DNA from: Collybiopsis luxurians FD-317 M1
Taxonomy: Eukaryota > Basidiomycota > Agaricomycetes > Agaricales > Omphalotaceae
DNA length: 64,000 nucleotides
Assembly (NCBI GenBank): GCA_000827265.1
Contig: KN834769.1
Coordinates: 648,012 to 712,011, forward strand
Direction of reading: 5' to 3'
Shown here: one piece after another, positions 46,454-57,084 of the stretch
Position numbering within the stretch: position 1 is the stretch's first letter
Layout: each line of letters begins with the position of its first letter
Program-made: the position numbers and the translations under genes
The notes under the pieces: generated by a model
Seen by the model: the letters and a program-made list of their open reading frames with translations, nothing else
The model's database searches: none
Told to the model about the DNA's origin: nothing

Positions 46454-47600
46454 CTCATGTTTTTTTAATACAGTGTCGAAAGAGCTGGATGATGAAATGG
46501 GACGGTCCAGTTTGAGGTGTTATGGTGTGTAGTAACTTGCAAGAGTCGTCACGTCTGTATAGAGTACCCAAAGATAAGTAAGTAAGACGAACATCCAAAA
46601 AAAGGCGTACATGAGGCCCAAAAGATTACTGATAAGCCCTTGAGAATTATTGTCACGCGTGTGCGTGCAAGTGGAGAATGGGGGTCAATAGGGGGATGAG
46701 ATGAGGTTGGTTGATGTAAGGTTTGGCAGAAAGGATGGATTGAACAGTACACTGATTTAGAGCAAAATGTAGGATCGGAACTATGGATGAAAGACGTATC
46801 GGTGTAAGATGGGCTGGAGTTTAGGAGGAATTTTCGGTTCAAATTCCCGGGTTGGAAAAAATCCAACGCCGAATGCGGTCATGAGTCGCATACGCATACA
46901 TCCATGAGAATACGAAGAACGCGACAGGCACACACCCAGCTGGCAGTGACAAGGCACGTTTCTATATTAGGAGGGTCATGTCATGTCACGGTTGATGACA
47001 TGACTTTGCGCCACTTTGAAGGCTGGAGCAAGTCAAGTCTTGTTTTTTTTTTTCAGGCTACAAGCTCAATGTCATCGATAACAGTGCCTGGTTTCTTCCT
47101 GCTCCTACGTATGCGGGGCTAATACCTGTCTTCTTAGGATATGTAAATCTCGTGAGAATCGGGCATCTCGGACTTTCTAAAGGCTCCATGATAGAGGATT
47201 CGTCAAGGTTTTTTATCACCTTCCTTTCAGTTAATCGTGTGCTTCACATTCTTCCATCTGAAGGAAGCTGACAAGGGTGTCTGTAGACTGGAATAGATCC
47301 TTATGTACACCCCACTACTGATAAGTAGCCGAAAATACAAGCCGTAAGTCACCCTCAATTCTCGATGCCGAAGGATCATCGAAATAATTATAAAAATGGA
47401 CGTTGTGAGCTGGCAATGGCAGCCCAACGACGGGTCATCTGAATGATGACATATTTTCTCCGCTGGTTGTATCTTCCCGAATTTCCGACGGTATATGTAG
47501 ATCAGTGATATTCGATATAAATCTGACTGGAAGGGGGGGCTTTCAAATAGATGTGAAGAATGATCAGTATCGATCTACCCCGGATCCCTCCCCCACAAAT
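46454..47600. other. Intergenic upstream of the OPT gene
   Basis: No convincing gene is present. The 105-codon frame at 46549-46866 (minus) is Ser/Pro-rich and probably part of the OPT 5' region. Confidence 0.4.
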
Positions 47601-47609
47601 ATACTGCCA

Positions 47610-48010
47610 GTGATGCACCCAGGTGACATTCCAGTTTTCGGAGCCTCTTATGCTTAATAAGGTCCTTAATATTCAAAACTTACGGAATATCTAAGCCTTA
47701 TACTCGAGTTGTATGTATTCTCTTCTTCGGAAGCGTACAATCACACTATACTTTAGCTATACTGTATATACGATACTGCTAAGCCCTTTTAATATCCCGG
47801 AGAAATTTGTGGAGCTTTCGGAGAGCTTAAGACAACAAAAAGGTAAAAACGGTTTTGTCTTATGATTTTCGAACTCATGAATATCTCGAAATAAAGAAGC
47901 TGGTCGAGGGAAGAGAATAAGTCTATATATCATCCGACCTCGTGTGTGCCCTTGCGCTGGGTCACTCCAATAGTGCGCGCCAGGTTGGTCATGTATGCGA
48001 GACGGAACAC
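47610..48010 (+). repeat. Direct repeat, left copy
   Basis: The stretch aligns with 49410-49850 in the same orientation: 'cttcttcggaagcgtacaa', 'atatcccgg.gaaattt', 'gtcttatgatt', 'gtgtgcccttgcg.tgggtca' and 'aggtt.gtcatgta' occur in the same order in both. The copies are strongly diverged and carry small indels. Confidence 0.75.
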
Positions 48011-48227
48011 ACTGAAGATCCGGATCGAGTACGCGTCGAGCACGCGAGCAGAACACAACGCTACCTTGGTACCAAGGATTGGCACGGGGTGGACTCTGGT
48101 GGACCCTCGCGCTCGGTTTTTTTTTTGACCCTCCAGTTGATGTCGACAGTCCCGAAATGTCACGCCCTTGTAATCTATTCATTACTAACTGTAAGTAAGT
48201 ATTATTCGCCGTGTTGGTAACCAATCG

Positions 48228-49350
48228 TTACCGGCTTTTGGACCATTGTTTCTTGAGTCTATGATTTATCAGCTCCTCCATGTCCTTAATTTTCTGCTCC
48301 TCTCTACCCTTGGGCTCTTTCCACCTCTTTGAAAGAGCTTTAATCTGACCAGCATACACGGAGACCTAGCGTGAAGTCAGTGATGAAGCACTTGACGAAG
48401 AATATCATTTAAAACCCCATACCTCGACCCGTGCAGTTGGTTTCCTCGCATCCTCACTGGTTTGTGTGGCAGAAAGATTCTGCATCAAAGCTTGAGAAAT
48501 CTTGGTCTACGGTGAAGATTTTATAAGGTGGTTAATCCACTGAAACTTGGTATCTCGAAGAACTTGCAGACGCTGCAGCGCGATGTGCTTGTTGCACAGC
48601 GGCGGTAACAAAATCAGTGTCGAAATGCGTCCAACCTGAAATCGATTTGTTCCAATTACAAGATCCGTCGACAGAGCCAGGGGAGCGTAAAACGCTGTTA
48701 ATCTGAGTTGAGTTTGATCGGCTGCTCAAGAGGGCAGAGATTACTGCTCTCTCCAGGATAGGCATACTTTTGAATACCAAGATTGCCATTCATCAGGCTT
48801 TACCTATCAGTAGTAGGTTTCATGTTCACTCCGAATCTTTGCTCAAACAAGGGATATCTTTGGGTCAACGTATCGAGTGTCAGGACATCTCCAAACCTCC
48901 GATGCAGAGACGCCTCACGCCTATGAAGTTCCCTCAGGACTAACACAGATGATGGAAAAGAAAAGAAAGGAGAGACTGACGTCTTTGACCCCCTTGGCAA
49001 TATCCCTGAAAACATGCCAGGAGGCATCTTCTAACAGAACAAGCGCGGGTCGGAGCATTCAAGTAGCTAGTAATCTCAAATTGTTCTAATGCATTCAAAA
49101 ATCTACTGCTAGACGAGCTGTGAGCCCTCTCGCAATGGATATACCAGCAATGCCATGCGTAGACATCGAAACCCGGGCTCATGCTGGCACGAGTGAAATC
49201 GGTTCAGTCAAATACGAAAACTTGAAGTAAAAAAGTGAAACTCACGTATTAAGATTTTGATCTTCCTCGCTTAAAGATACAGCACATCTCAGCAGATAGA
49301 ATGTAATCTGCTCGTGTCGTGTAGCTTCAAGGACTTCTTATCAGCGAAAA
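48228..49350 (-). CDS. Unrecognised multi-exon gene, possibly 5'-truncated
   Basis: The function is not recognised. Coding-like pieces on the minus strand, in order, are EQITFYLLRCAVSLSEEDQN (about 49320-49250); an exon from about 49180 with FDVYAWHCWYIHCERAHSSS and LNALEQFEITSYL; LRELHRREASLHRRFGDVLT, TLTQRYPLFEQRFGVNMK (to about 48805); SVLRSPGSVDGSCNWNKSIS (about 48700-48545); ISQALMQNLSATQTSEDARK; and a final coiled-coil exon (48367-48228) with IKALSKRWKEPKGREEQKIK and a stop TAA at 48228. No ATG was found for the first exon. The gene lies exactly between two direct repeats, so its 5' end may have been cut when the right repeat arrived. Exon ends are approximate. Confidence 0.5.
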
Positions 49351-49409
49351 AGACGTATGACGAACGGTAATACTTTTTGCATTGAGCGACATAACCACGC
49401 AGATACACC

Positions 49410-49850
49410 GATACACACAGGTGATATTCCGGTCTTCGAAAAACATCCGACACCGTTCTTACTCCAAACTTTCATTTTCATAATTTACGGAACACCCAAG
49501 CCTCATACTCAAGTTGTAAGTATTATCTTCTTCGGAAGCGTACAAGTCACACTGTACTTGGGTTATTGAGTATACAATGTGCAGTACGACCTGATAAACT
49601 AAGCAGTGCTGATATCCCGGGGAAATTTATACAGCTTTCGAAAGGCCTAAGACGACCAAAAGGTAAAAGCCTAAAGAGGCTAAGGGTTCTGTCTTATGAT
49701 TATTAGAACTCGGGAATAGTTGGAAAAAAAGGAAGTTTGTCACGGACGAGGGAAAAGTCCGACTTTGCGTGTGCCCTTGCGTTGGGTCATTCCGAATCCA
49801 ATAGCTCGCGTCAGGTTAGTCATGTACGGTCTAACCCTAGCCGAGTGGAG
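49410..49850 (+). repeat. Direct repeat, right copy
   Basis: This is the partner of 47610-48010. Its right end lies about 100 bp before the TPT1 start codon, so part of it may serve as TPT1 promoter sequence. Confidence 0.75.
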
Positions 49851-49954
49851 TTACGGTACTTTGCGTCGCGCAACGCGCGTCATGGAAAAAAAGTCAGCTG
49901 ATTTCCGCCTGATTCGTAGACTCTCAGTTTACCCGTCCCGGGCCGTACACGTTA

Positions 49955-51706
49955 ATGCTTTCCTTATGGACGAGACTACCTAAAAGCAAAACTCCTACAG
50001 CACGTACAGCTACCGCTCGCTATCTACTGGCTCCCGCAGCTTCGGTAACACCATGCTATAAGCGATGTTATTCGGAATACACGACAGACTCGACGAGGAA
50101 AGAAGGTGCGGGGGAGGGTTCCGGAGAGGTTTCGCCCCCGTCGTCGGAGTTGGTTCTGGAGCGGACGCGGTTTGATGTTACCACGCCTGCAGCAGCAGCA
50201 GCAGCGTCGTCATCCCGGTCTCAGTCCGCCGAGGATAGAGATGAAGATGTACCTGAAAGGTCCAGGCATAGAGCCCAACCGGAGGAGCGGAACGGGGACG
50301 GGGAACCCAATGTGACTTGGGTCGATATGAAGCCTATCAATCCTGGGGATAAGAATGTCTCTACTCTCAGAGGGAAGAACCGAGTTCAGTCCCGGCTTCA
50401 AAACCGGAGATCCAAATCGAAACTCCAACCCAAATCGAAACTGCCCCCTCCTCATCCATCTCCTTTTCCTCCATCTCCATCTCCGTCGCCTTCACCTGCC
50501 CCTCGACCCCCTCATCCTCCCCCTACTGCCGCAACAAAAGACAGTGCGTCATTTCAACCCATAGCCTCATTAATAAACAACCACACCGTCGTATCGACGT
50601 ATACCAAAACTCAAGGGTGGACTGAGCCGAGGAAGCGGCTTGGGAGGGAGCATGCGAGGAGGTTGGAGACGAGTAAGGCTCTTTATTCCCTTTTGCGATA
50701 CGGGGAGCAGGGGGAGGGGGCCGGGATGGGGATGGGGATGGGGAAAGGGAAAGGGAAGGGGTGGTTGGAAGCACGGATGCGGTCGGACGGGTTTGTTCGA
50801 GTTCGGGATGTGGTTAGTGTTGTGTTTCTATTTTTTTTTCCTCTTTGAACTCTTCTTTCGCTCCCCCTCCCGTCTGCTCTTGACTAACGAACTATTTTTT
50901 TGGTGATTTCAGTTAAACCACTCATCATTCTCGCATGTTGATTTTATGGAAGTTGAAAATGTAGTGAGGAGGGATGATAAGAGGAGGTTTTCATTTCGGT
51001 TTGAAGCTCACGGCGGACCAGGAGCAGGAGGAGGAGGAGAATCGAATTGTTGGTGGATTCGGGCCAATCGGGTTGGGTTGATTGAGGTGTGTTTACTCGT
51101 ACGAACGAACGAACGAACTATCTGACTTACTACCTAAATAACTGATTAACAGACGAACGGACGGGATGTCGAGGACGAGTTACATCTAGAGCGTGTAGAT
51201 TCTGCGGAAAGGATACCTGTAGCTGTGCATGGGACGTCTGAACAGGCGTGGGCGAGTATCGGTGCGTGTCCCGGGAGGCTTGCTCCCACTCCTCAAAGAC
51301 AAAAACAACTGACGGTGGATATGGATTTGTACGGTTATTAGCCAAGTACGGAATATCGCGTATGACAAAGGGGTATATACACCTCCTTCCTGGGTTCGGG
51401 TCTGGATTCGCGAGTGATCGGCAGATTTTCGACGGTAAGCAAGTTTCGAGTTGTTTTTATAGCCTCGGTCTGACGACGCGCTTTTTTGCTCTTCAACTGA
51501 TAGGGATAGAAAAGAATCAAAGTCGTAGGGTCCTCATCTACGTCGACGTGGCCAAGGCCCTCGCGGGGGGAATCAAGTTTTATCGTTCTCCGGGTGGGAT
51601 GATTCTGAGTCCGGGGAATGAGCTTGGGTTTTTGGAGCCTGGGTATTTTGAGAGGGTGGAGAGGGTTGAGAGGAGGTTGGAGGTTGTTACTGGGTGGGGT
51701 GGGTGA
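49955..51706 (+). CDS. TPT1: tRNA 2'-phosphotransferase (KptA/Tpt1 family)
   Basis: Tpt1 removes the 2'-phosphate left at the splice junction of tRNAs, using NAD+. Five exons fit: 49955-50812, 50913-51086, 51153-51261, 51342-51434 and 51504-51706, all in phase. The catalytic core starts late, at about residue 230: LETSKALYSLLRYGEQ, then SDGFVRVRDV, LNHSSFSHVDFMEVEN, NCWWIRANRVG, VAVHGTSEQAW, AKYGISRMTKGYIHLLPGF, VLIYVDVAKALAGGIKFYRS, PGGMILSPGN and PGYFERV. These follow the family order. The N-terminus (MLSLWTRLPKSKTPTARTAT) is basic and free of acidic residues, so a mitochondrial presequence is possible. It is followed by about 180 residues of Ser/Pro/Arg low-complexity sequence absent from yeast Tpt1. 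Gly-Met-Gly-Lys repeats interrupt the first core helix region. The identification is firm; the extension is odd. Confidence 0.9.
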
Positions 51707-52004
51707 AGAAGGGTTGGGATGGAAGTGGGATGAAGGACCGGGAGCGGGGGCGGGGAGTTGAATTTCCTTCCTCCTCCTCCTCTCCTCCTGCCTCTCCGCA
51801 CATATAAAACAAACAATTGGATCTGCGCTGTAATTGCAATTTCGACGGTCGCATAACGCCTTTCGGTTCCGCGCACTTAGCCTCAGGCTAGTAGTACTGT
51901 ACTGAATAATATACGTGTATGATATGATTTCCATTCCGTGAATATGTATGACTCGTTAGATAACTTGACTTGACTCGGGGACTTGCTCGGACTCTGATGC
52001 GCTT

Positions 52005-52112
52005 TTACTCTTCTACTCTTCTACTCTTCTACTCTTCTACCCTTCTACTCTTCTACTCTTCTACTCTTCTACTCTTCTACTCTTCTACTCTTCTACTCTT
52101 CTACTCTTCTAT
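52005..52112 (+). repeat. 8-bp microsatellite, about 13 copies
   Basis: Repeats of TACTCTTC, nearly perfect (one tacccttc variant), lie between TPT1 and the RCF1-like gene. They are likely slippage-prone and have no coding role. Confidence 0.95.
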
Positions 52113-52256
52113 TTACTGTTCTATTACTTACTAAACGGTAGATCGGGGGCGGGAGCGGGGAATTGAGGTTCACGGGGTAAATGCTCAGAGAAAGAGAAAG
52201 AGCGGAGGAATTGTACGTTTCTTTAACAGTGTCTACTGTACATTTTTGTTGTAATC

Positions 52257-53026
52257 CTAGCTGGATTTTCCCCAACTGAATGGATTCCACCAACTTGAGC
52301 CTGAGGTAGAGGGTGGACTCGGAGGGGATTGGGGGCTTGTAGGAGGGGGAGCTGGTGAAGTTTCCGAGACGGGTTTTTCGACTCCTTTACCCCATTTCGG
52401 CCACGAGACCATACTCATAACACCCCCAGACGGAGACGGAGACGAAGACGGAGACTCGGGCACACTCGCTCCACCCACCCTACCCTTAACCACCAACCTC
52501 CCCCTCTCCTCCTCCTGCTCCCTCCCCGCTTCCTGAATCCTCCTCTCCAACTCCCCCCTCTCCCTCTCCCTCTCCTTCTCCGCCCTCTGCATATTAATCT
52601 TCTCCAACACCCTTTGGTTCTCTTCTAAATTGGCCTGGCCGTATTTGTATATGCCTCCGAGGATGGCGAAGATGGTGAGGGCTTGGAAGGCGACGCGGTA
52701 GCGGAGCCAGATTTGGAATTTTTGAGAGTTGCCTTGGCGGAGGCGGATGGCGGACATGATGAGGGCTGTGGTGGTTATTAGGGTTCCTGGTGGGGGTGGG
52801 GGTGGGAGTGGGGGTGGGTGGGATGGGGTGTTAGTGGGAGTTGGGTTTTAAACGAGTTTAATGAGAGGGACGGAAACGAACCTATTGGAACGAAAGGGTT
52901 TTCAGTAGTTTTGCGGATGAGTTTATCTTTATATGATTCTGTCCATCTTCTGGAATTAGGGTCGATGGGGATGTGCAGTGGGGGTTCTTTGGCTGTCGGC
53001 GCAGGTGGAGTTTCGGACGAGCTCAT
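52257..53026 (-). CDS. RCF1: HIG1-domain protein, RCF1-like respiratory supercomplex factor
   Basis: Rcf1 associates with complexes III and IV in the inner mitochondrial membrane. Exon 1 (53026-52881) encodes MSSSETPPAPTAKEPPLHIP and ends ENPFVPIG. Exon 2 (52786-52257) continues TLITTTALIMSAIRLRQGNS, QKFQIWLRYRVAFQALTIFA and ILGGIYKYGQ. Together these give the HIG1 hairpin of two membrane segments with the QRFQ-like signature (here QKFQIWLRYR). A strongly charged Glu/Arg coiled coil and a Pro/Ser-rich tail follow, ending SSWWNPFSWGKSS. The intron is pyrimidine-rich (CACCCC repeats) before its CAG. The C-terminal tail is longer than the yeast protein's. RCF1 is my best family match; a generic HIG1 protein is the alternative. 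Confidence 0.85.
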
Positions 53027-53162
53027 CGTTGGAACTTGGGTCGTGGTTGGGGAAAGAGCTGAGCAGAAGTCTAGAAGGGCCGGGGCGGGACGGTCAGACG
53101 GGTCGGATGTGATGATTCTCAGGGTAAACACTAACAGACGCCGGTTGTTCTTCTCTTAATTG

Positions 53163-56100
53163 ATGAGTATACGTCCGACGTTCAAGTTAACAGAGAAGAC
53201 TGATTTCGAAGACCCTTACGACTTGCGCAGGTCGCGTTCGTTGAGGGCTAGGATTCGTTTACGGTTGAGTGGGTAGTCGAGTTGCCACATAGGCTTTGAA
53301 TTAACCCTTGTGTATAGAGAAACTGAGATATCCAAAGTTGGTTTATGGCTCTTTCCTTCTGATAACACTCGGAATTTGCTGGTATCTCAACTTGGTGCGT
53401 TCAAATTTCACTTGCCTACTTTTGGTTTTGATTCCGTTGACTAGCTCTGGCACGGCAGGTCGTCGTTGACGATCATACGGTCTTCTTATGAGGATGATGA
53501 ACAAGTCAAAGTCAAGAATTCTTCTGGTCCGAGATTGGAAGCGGATGTAGAGAAACGAGATGCAGTCGTAGCTGCGTTCAAGGTACGTCGTATCTCCTCC
53601 AATTCCAGCTTCATTCACAACTCGAATACAGCACGCCTGGTCTGCATACGGTAAATCCCCCTTCCTTCGTCTCTCATTTCCTTCCCCTTCCAAACCTTTG
53701 CCCATTTCCATTTTTATTTTCACAGAAAGAGACGCTTTCGGATACGACGAATACCATCCCATCTCCAAACGAGGCGAAAACCTTGCTCGTTCAGGTGGCA
53801 TCGGGTACACCGTCGCAGACGCCATCGATACCATCTACCTTATGGGTCTCGAACCAGAATACCAACGCGCAAGGACATGGATTGCAGACGAGTTGGATTT
53901 CGATCAGACGGGGACGTTTAGTACTTTCGAGGTGAGTCTCCGAGTTGGGGGTGGGGGCACACCAGCCTATCTATCTCATTCGTCCCATCCATCCATTTGC
54001 ACTTGCTAGACCTCAATCCGTGTCCTCGGCGGCCTCCTAAGCACCTACCACCTAACCTCCGACCCCCTCTTCCTATCCCGCTCCACCGACCTGGCCTCCC
54101 GTCTCCTCTCCGCCTTCACAACCCCCTCCGGCCTCCCCCTCCCCTCCGTCAACCTCAACTCCCGCACCGGCGTCCCAGAAAAGGGCGGGTTCGCAGATAG
54201 GATCAGTACAGCCGAAGCTGCGACGCTCCAGTTGGAGTTTCGGTATCTCGCGGAGGTTAGTGGGAATAGGACGTTTTGGGAGAGGGTCGAGAGGGTTATG
54301 GAGGTTGTTGATGAGGCGTTGGGAGGGAGGGGAGCGGGGGGGTTGGTTCCGATTTTTATGAGGTGGGTGGGGGGTGTGTTTACTGTCGTAGTCGGTTGTT
54401 GATCTGTAACATTTCTTTCTTAATTTAGTGCGACTACGGGGACGTTCAAGACTTCGGAGATTAGACTTGGGTCTAGGGGTGATTCGTATTATGAGTATCT
54501 TTTGTGAGTTTTTGTTTGCCTCTTGGAAGCACCGAAAGTTCATGTCTGTCCCATAGGAAACAGTATTTACAGACAGTAAGTCTGGCTACGTTGTTTCTTT
54601 TGGCCTGGTCCCCCCATGAACTGCTATTCGATAGGGTAAAACAGAGTCGGTCTATCGCGAGGTATGCTTTCCCTTCCTGCTCCGGGATACGTACTCGTAC
54701 TGATAGCTCTTTCCTTCCTTCCCTCCTTCTATCTCCCTCTCCCTCTCCCTTCTCTCTCCTCCCTTCTCTCTCCTCCCTTCTCTCTCCTCCCTTCTCTCTC
54801 CTCCCTTCTCTCTCCTCCCTTCTCTCTCCCTTCTCTCTCCTCCCTTCTCTCTCCTCCTCCTCCTCCCCTCCTCCCTTCTCTCCTCTCCCCCTCGCTCTCC
54901 CCCCCCCTTCCCCCCACCTACCCACCCACCAAAGATGTACCAAGAAGCAATGCAAGGCATCCACACCCACCTCGTACACCACACCCCCCGAAAACAAATG
55001 ACCTACATCGCCGAGTTGCATCCGAAGGATTTTTATTCCAATATCAACCTCGACTCCCTCGACGGGTTCAAGGTGCATCATAAGCAAGATCATTTGGTGT
55101 GTTTTTTGGCGGGGTCGTTGATGTTGGGGGCTGTTACTACGGGTGCCGTGGGGGGTGCTGCCGGTGGTGCTATCGGTAGTGGTGGGGGTAATGAAGGAGC
55201 AGTATCGATACCCCCGAAAGCGAACGAGTTGACGGAGGTGGGGAAGAGGGATTGGGAGACTGGGGTGGAGTTGTTGGAGACGTGTATGGGGACTCATGAG
55301 ACTGCTACGTACGTATCGTGTTTTATTCTTGTTCCCCTCCCTATTCTTGCTACTTCTGTACGGTTTTTTACTGATGGATGTCATCCTTGTTTTTTTTTTT
55401 TTTTGACTCGTTTTTGTTCTGTTCTGTTCCTCCGCCTCGTCTCCCTTGCTTATTTTTAATTCCCCTCACCCCCTTCCCTCCTTACCCTTCCTTACCCTTC
55501 CCTCCTTACCCTTCCACTCCCCTTCCACTCCCCTTCCCTCCTTACCCTTCCGCTCCCCTTACCTCCTTACCCTTCCGCTCCCCTTCCGCCAACTAATCCT
55601 TATTTATGTAGGGGACTAGCACCCGAAATCGCAATGTTCTACACGAGCGAGGAGGAAGCGGAAGCGGCGGGGGTGGTGGAGGGAAGGACGAGGGATTGGT
55701 ATATCAAGAACTCTAGGTGAGGGTTTTTTTTTGTTTCGTTTCGGTTCTGAGCTGGCATTGGAACTGGCATGGCATGGTTCCCATAACGCGTGGATGCGGA
55801 TGCGGGAGCGCGTGTGGGAGCGCGTGTTCATTCATGTCCATGTACGTGCTTAATGCTGATGACTGTTCTATACTACTTGTAGACCGGGCGGCCCTTCGTC
55901 GTACGATGCGAGGTATATGTTACGGTGCGTATTCTCAATCCCCTCAGCGGAGCTCCAACTCTGATCCTAATTCCAATTCCTCATCCTACGCACTCATACC
56001 AACACAGACCCGAAACCGTCGAATCCCTATACATAGCCCACCGTCTCACGGGCGATCCGCGCTACCGCGATTACGCATGGGGCATCTTTTCTTCGATCGA

Positions 56101-56646
56101 GAAGCACGCGAAAATTCCGGGTGGGGGGTACGCCACGGTGTTGGATGTGGATACGGTGCCGGTGAGGTTGGATGATAAGCAGGAGACGTTTTTCTTGGTG
56201 AGTGGTTGTGGTTATGGTTGAGGAAGGATGAGGAGCTGATTTGTGATCTTTTGTTTTTCTTGCGTGCGTGCGTGCATATGTGGGTGTTGTAGAGCGAGAC
56301 GTTGAAGTATTTGTATCTCATATTTTGTGATTCGTCCGTGTTGCCTTTACACGGTGAGTGCCATTTTGCTCGCTGCTTGCGACTGACTGAGGATACTTTT
56401 TACCCTTTTTTTCGTTTCTTGTTTCTTGTTTGGGTTTCTAGAAATGGTGTTCAATACCGAGGTACGTACTGCTTTCTTTTTGGTTATGGTTTTGTGGTTG
56501 AGGGCTCAAGTGTTCCCCCCTTCCTTTCCGTTCCTTCCGTTCCTTCTTTCCCCTCTCCTTGCTTATTTCTCCCCACCCCTTAGGCTCACCCACTCCCGGT
56601 GTTCGTACCCACGATCAAGCCTGGGTTCACGGCGCGTTCGAGGTAG
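53163..56646 (+). CDS. MNS1: ER class I alpha-1,2-mannosidase (glycoside hydrolase family 47)
   Basis: This enzyme trims mannose from Man9GlcNAc2 on glycoproteins in the ER. Sixteen exons fit: 53163-53268, 53318-53394, 53445-53582, 53632-53650, 53726-53931, 54010-54362, 54429-54503, 54557-54575, 54635-54661, 54935-55308, 55612-55716, 55883-55924, 56008-56197, 56293-56353, 56442-56461 and 56584-56646. An Arg-rich cytosolic tail precedes a signal anchor (LVYGSFLLITLGICWYLNL), so it is a type II membrane protein. Family motifs are complete: AFGYDEYHPISKRGENLARS, VADAIDTIYLMGLEPE, TGTFKTSEIRLGSRGDSYYE, PETVESLYIAHRLTGDPRYR, SETLKYLYLIF and MVFNTEAHPLPVF, with the Ca-binding Thr in NTEAHP. Four exons are 27 nt or shorter. 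A Gly/Ala-rich insertion lies near 55110-55190. Its 3' end has been copied into the F-box array downstream. Confidence 0.93.
54690..54915 (+). repeat. Pyrimidine minisatellite inside a mannosidase intron
   Basis: Most of intron 9 (54662-54934) is a repeat of 'ctctcctcccttct' type units, nearly pure C/T on the coding strand. The opposite strand gives long artificial Arg/Glu/Gly frames. A similar but shorter run of 'cttccctccttaccc' units fills intron 10 near 55460-55590. Confidence 0.9.
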
Positions 56647-57084
56647 GATAGGTACAGGTACAGGGACGGTATATTTGTAGAGATTTCACTTCAAGGGGAT
56701 AGTATAGGACCACCTGTGCGCTCGCACGGCTGGGTACATACTCGCAGGTTGAGGTGGTGGGTATGTGGGTTGATTAGGTGGAGATGGATGGGTCGAGGGA
56801 TGGTTGGATGGCTGGATGGGAGGATGGGTATCTATGTTACTTATTCGTATACTCGTATACTTTGGAGTTACTTATTAGAATCTATTTATTTTCAACACTT
56901 CATACATTACTTGTGCGAGCTCGGATAGCGTGGATGAGGCTTGCGTATAACTGTTGACCGTTTATGTATGTGGTGTATTGCCATATCATATGTAGAGGTA
57001 GGAGGTGAATTCGGAACTCATTTTGGTGTCTACATGGTAAAGTAACGAGGAGCACAAGCAATTAGTGGCCGCCTAGTGCAGGGC

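Noticed and set aside
47757..48224. 155-codon minus-strand frame
   Set aside because: It lies mostly inside the direct repeat and shows no domain. The corresponding frame is not open in the right repeat copy.
51338..51934. 198-codon minus-strand frame
   Set aside because: It is antisense to the last TPT1 exons and low in complexity.
54473..55384. 303-codon minus-strand frame rich in Arg, Glu and Gly
   Set aside because: It is the complement of the pyrimidine repeat in the mannosidase intron and of mannosidase exons.
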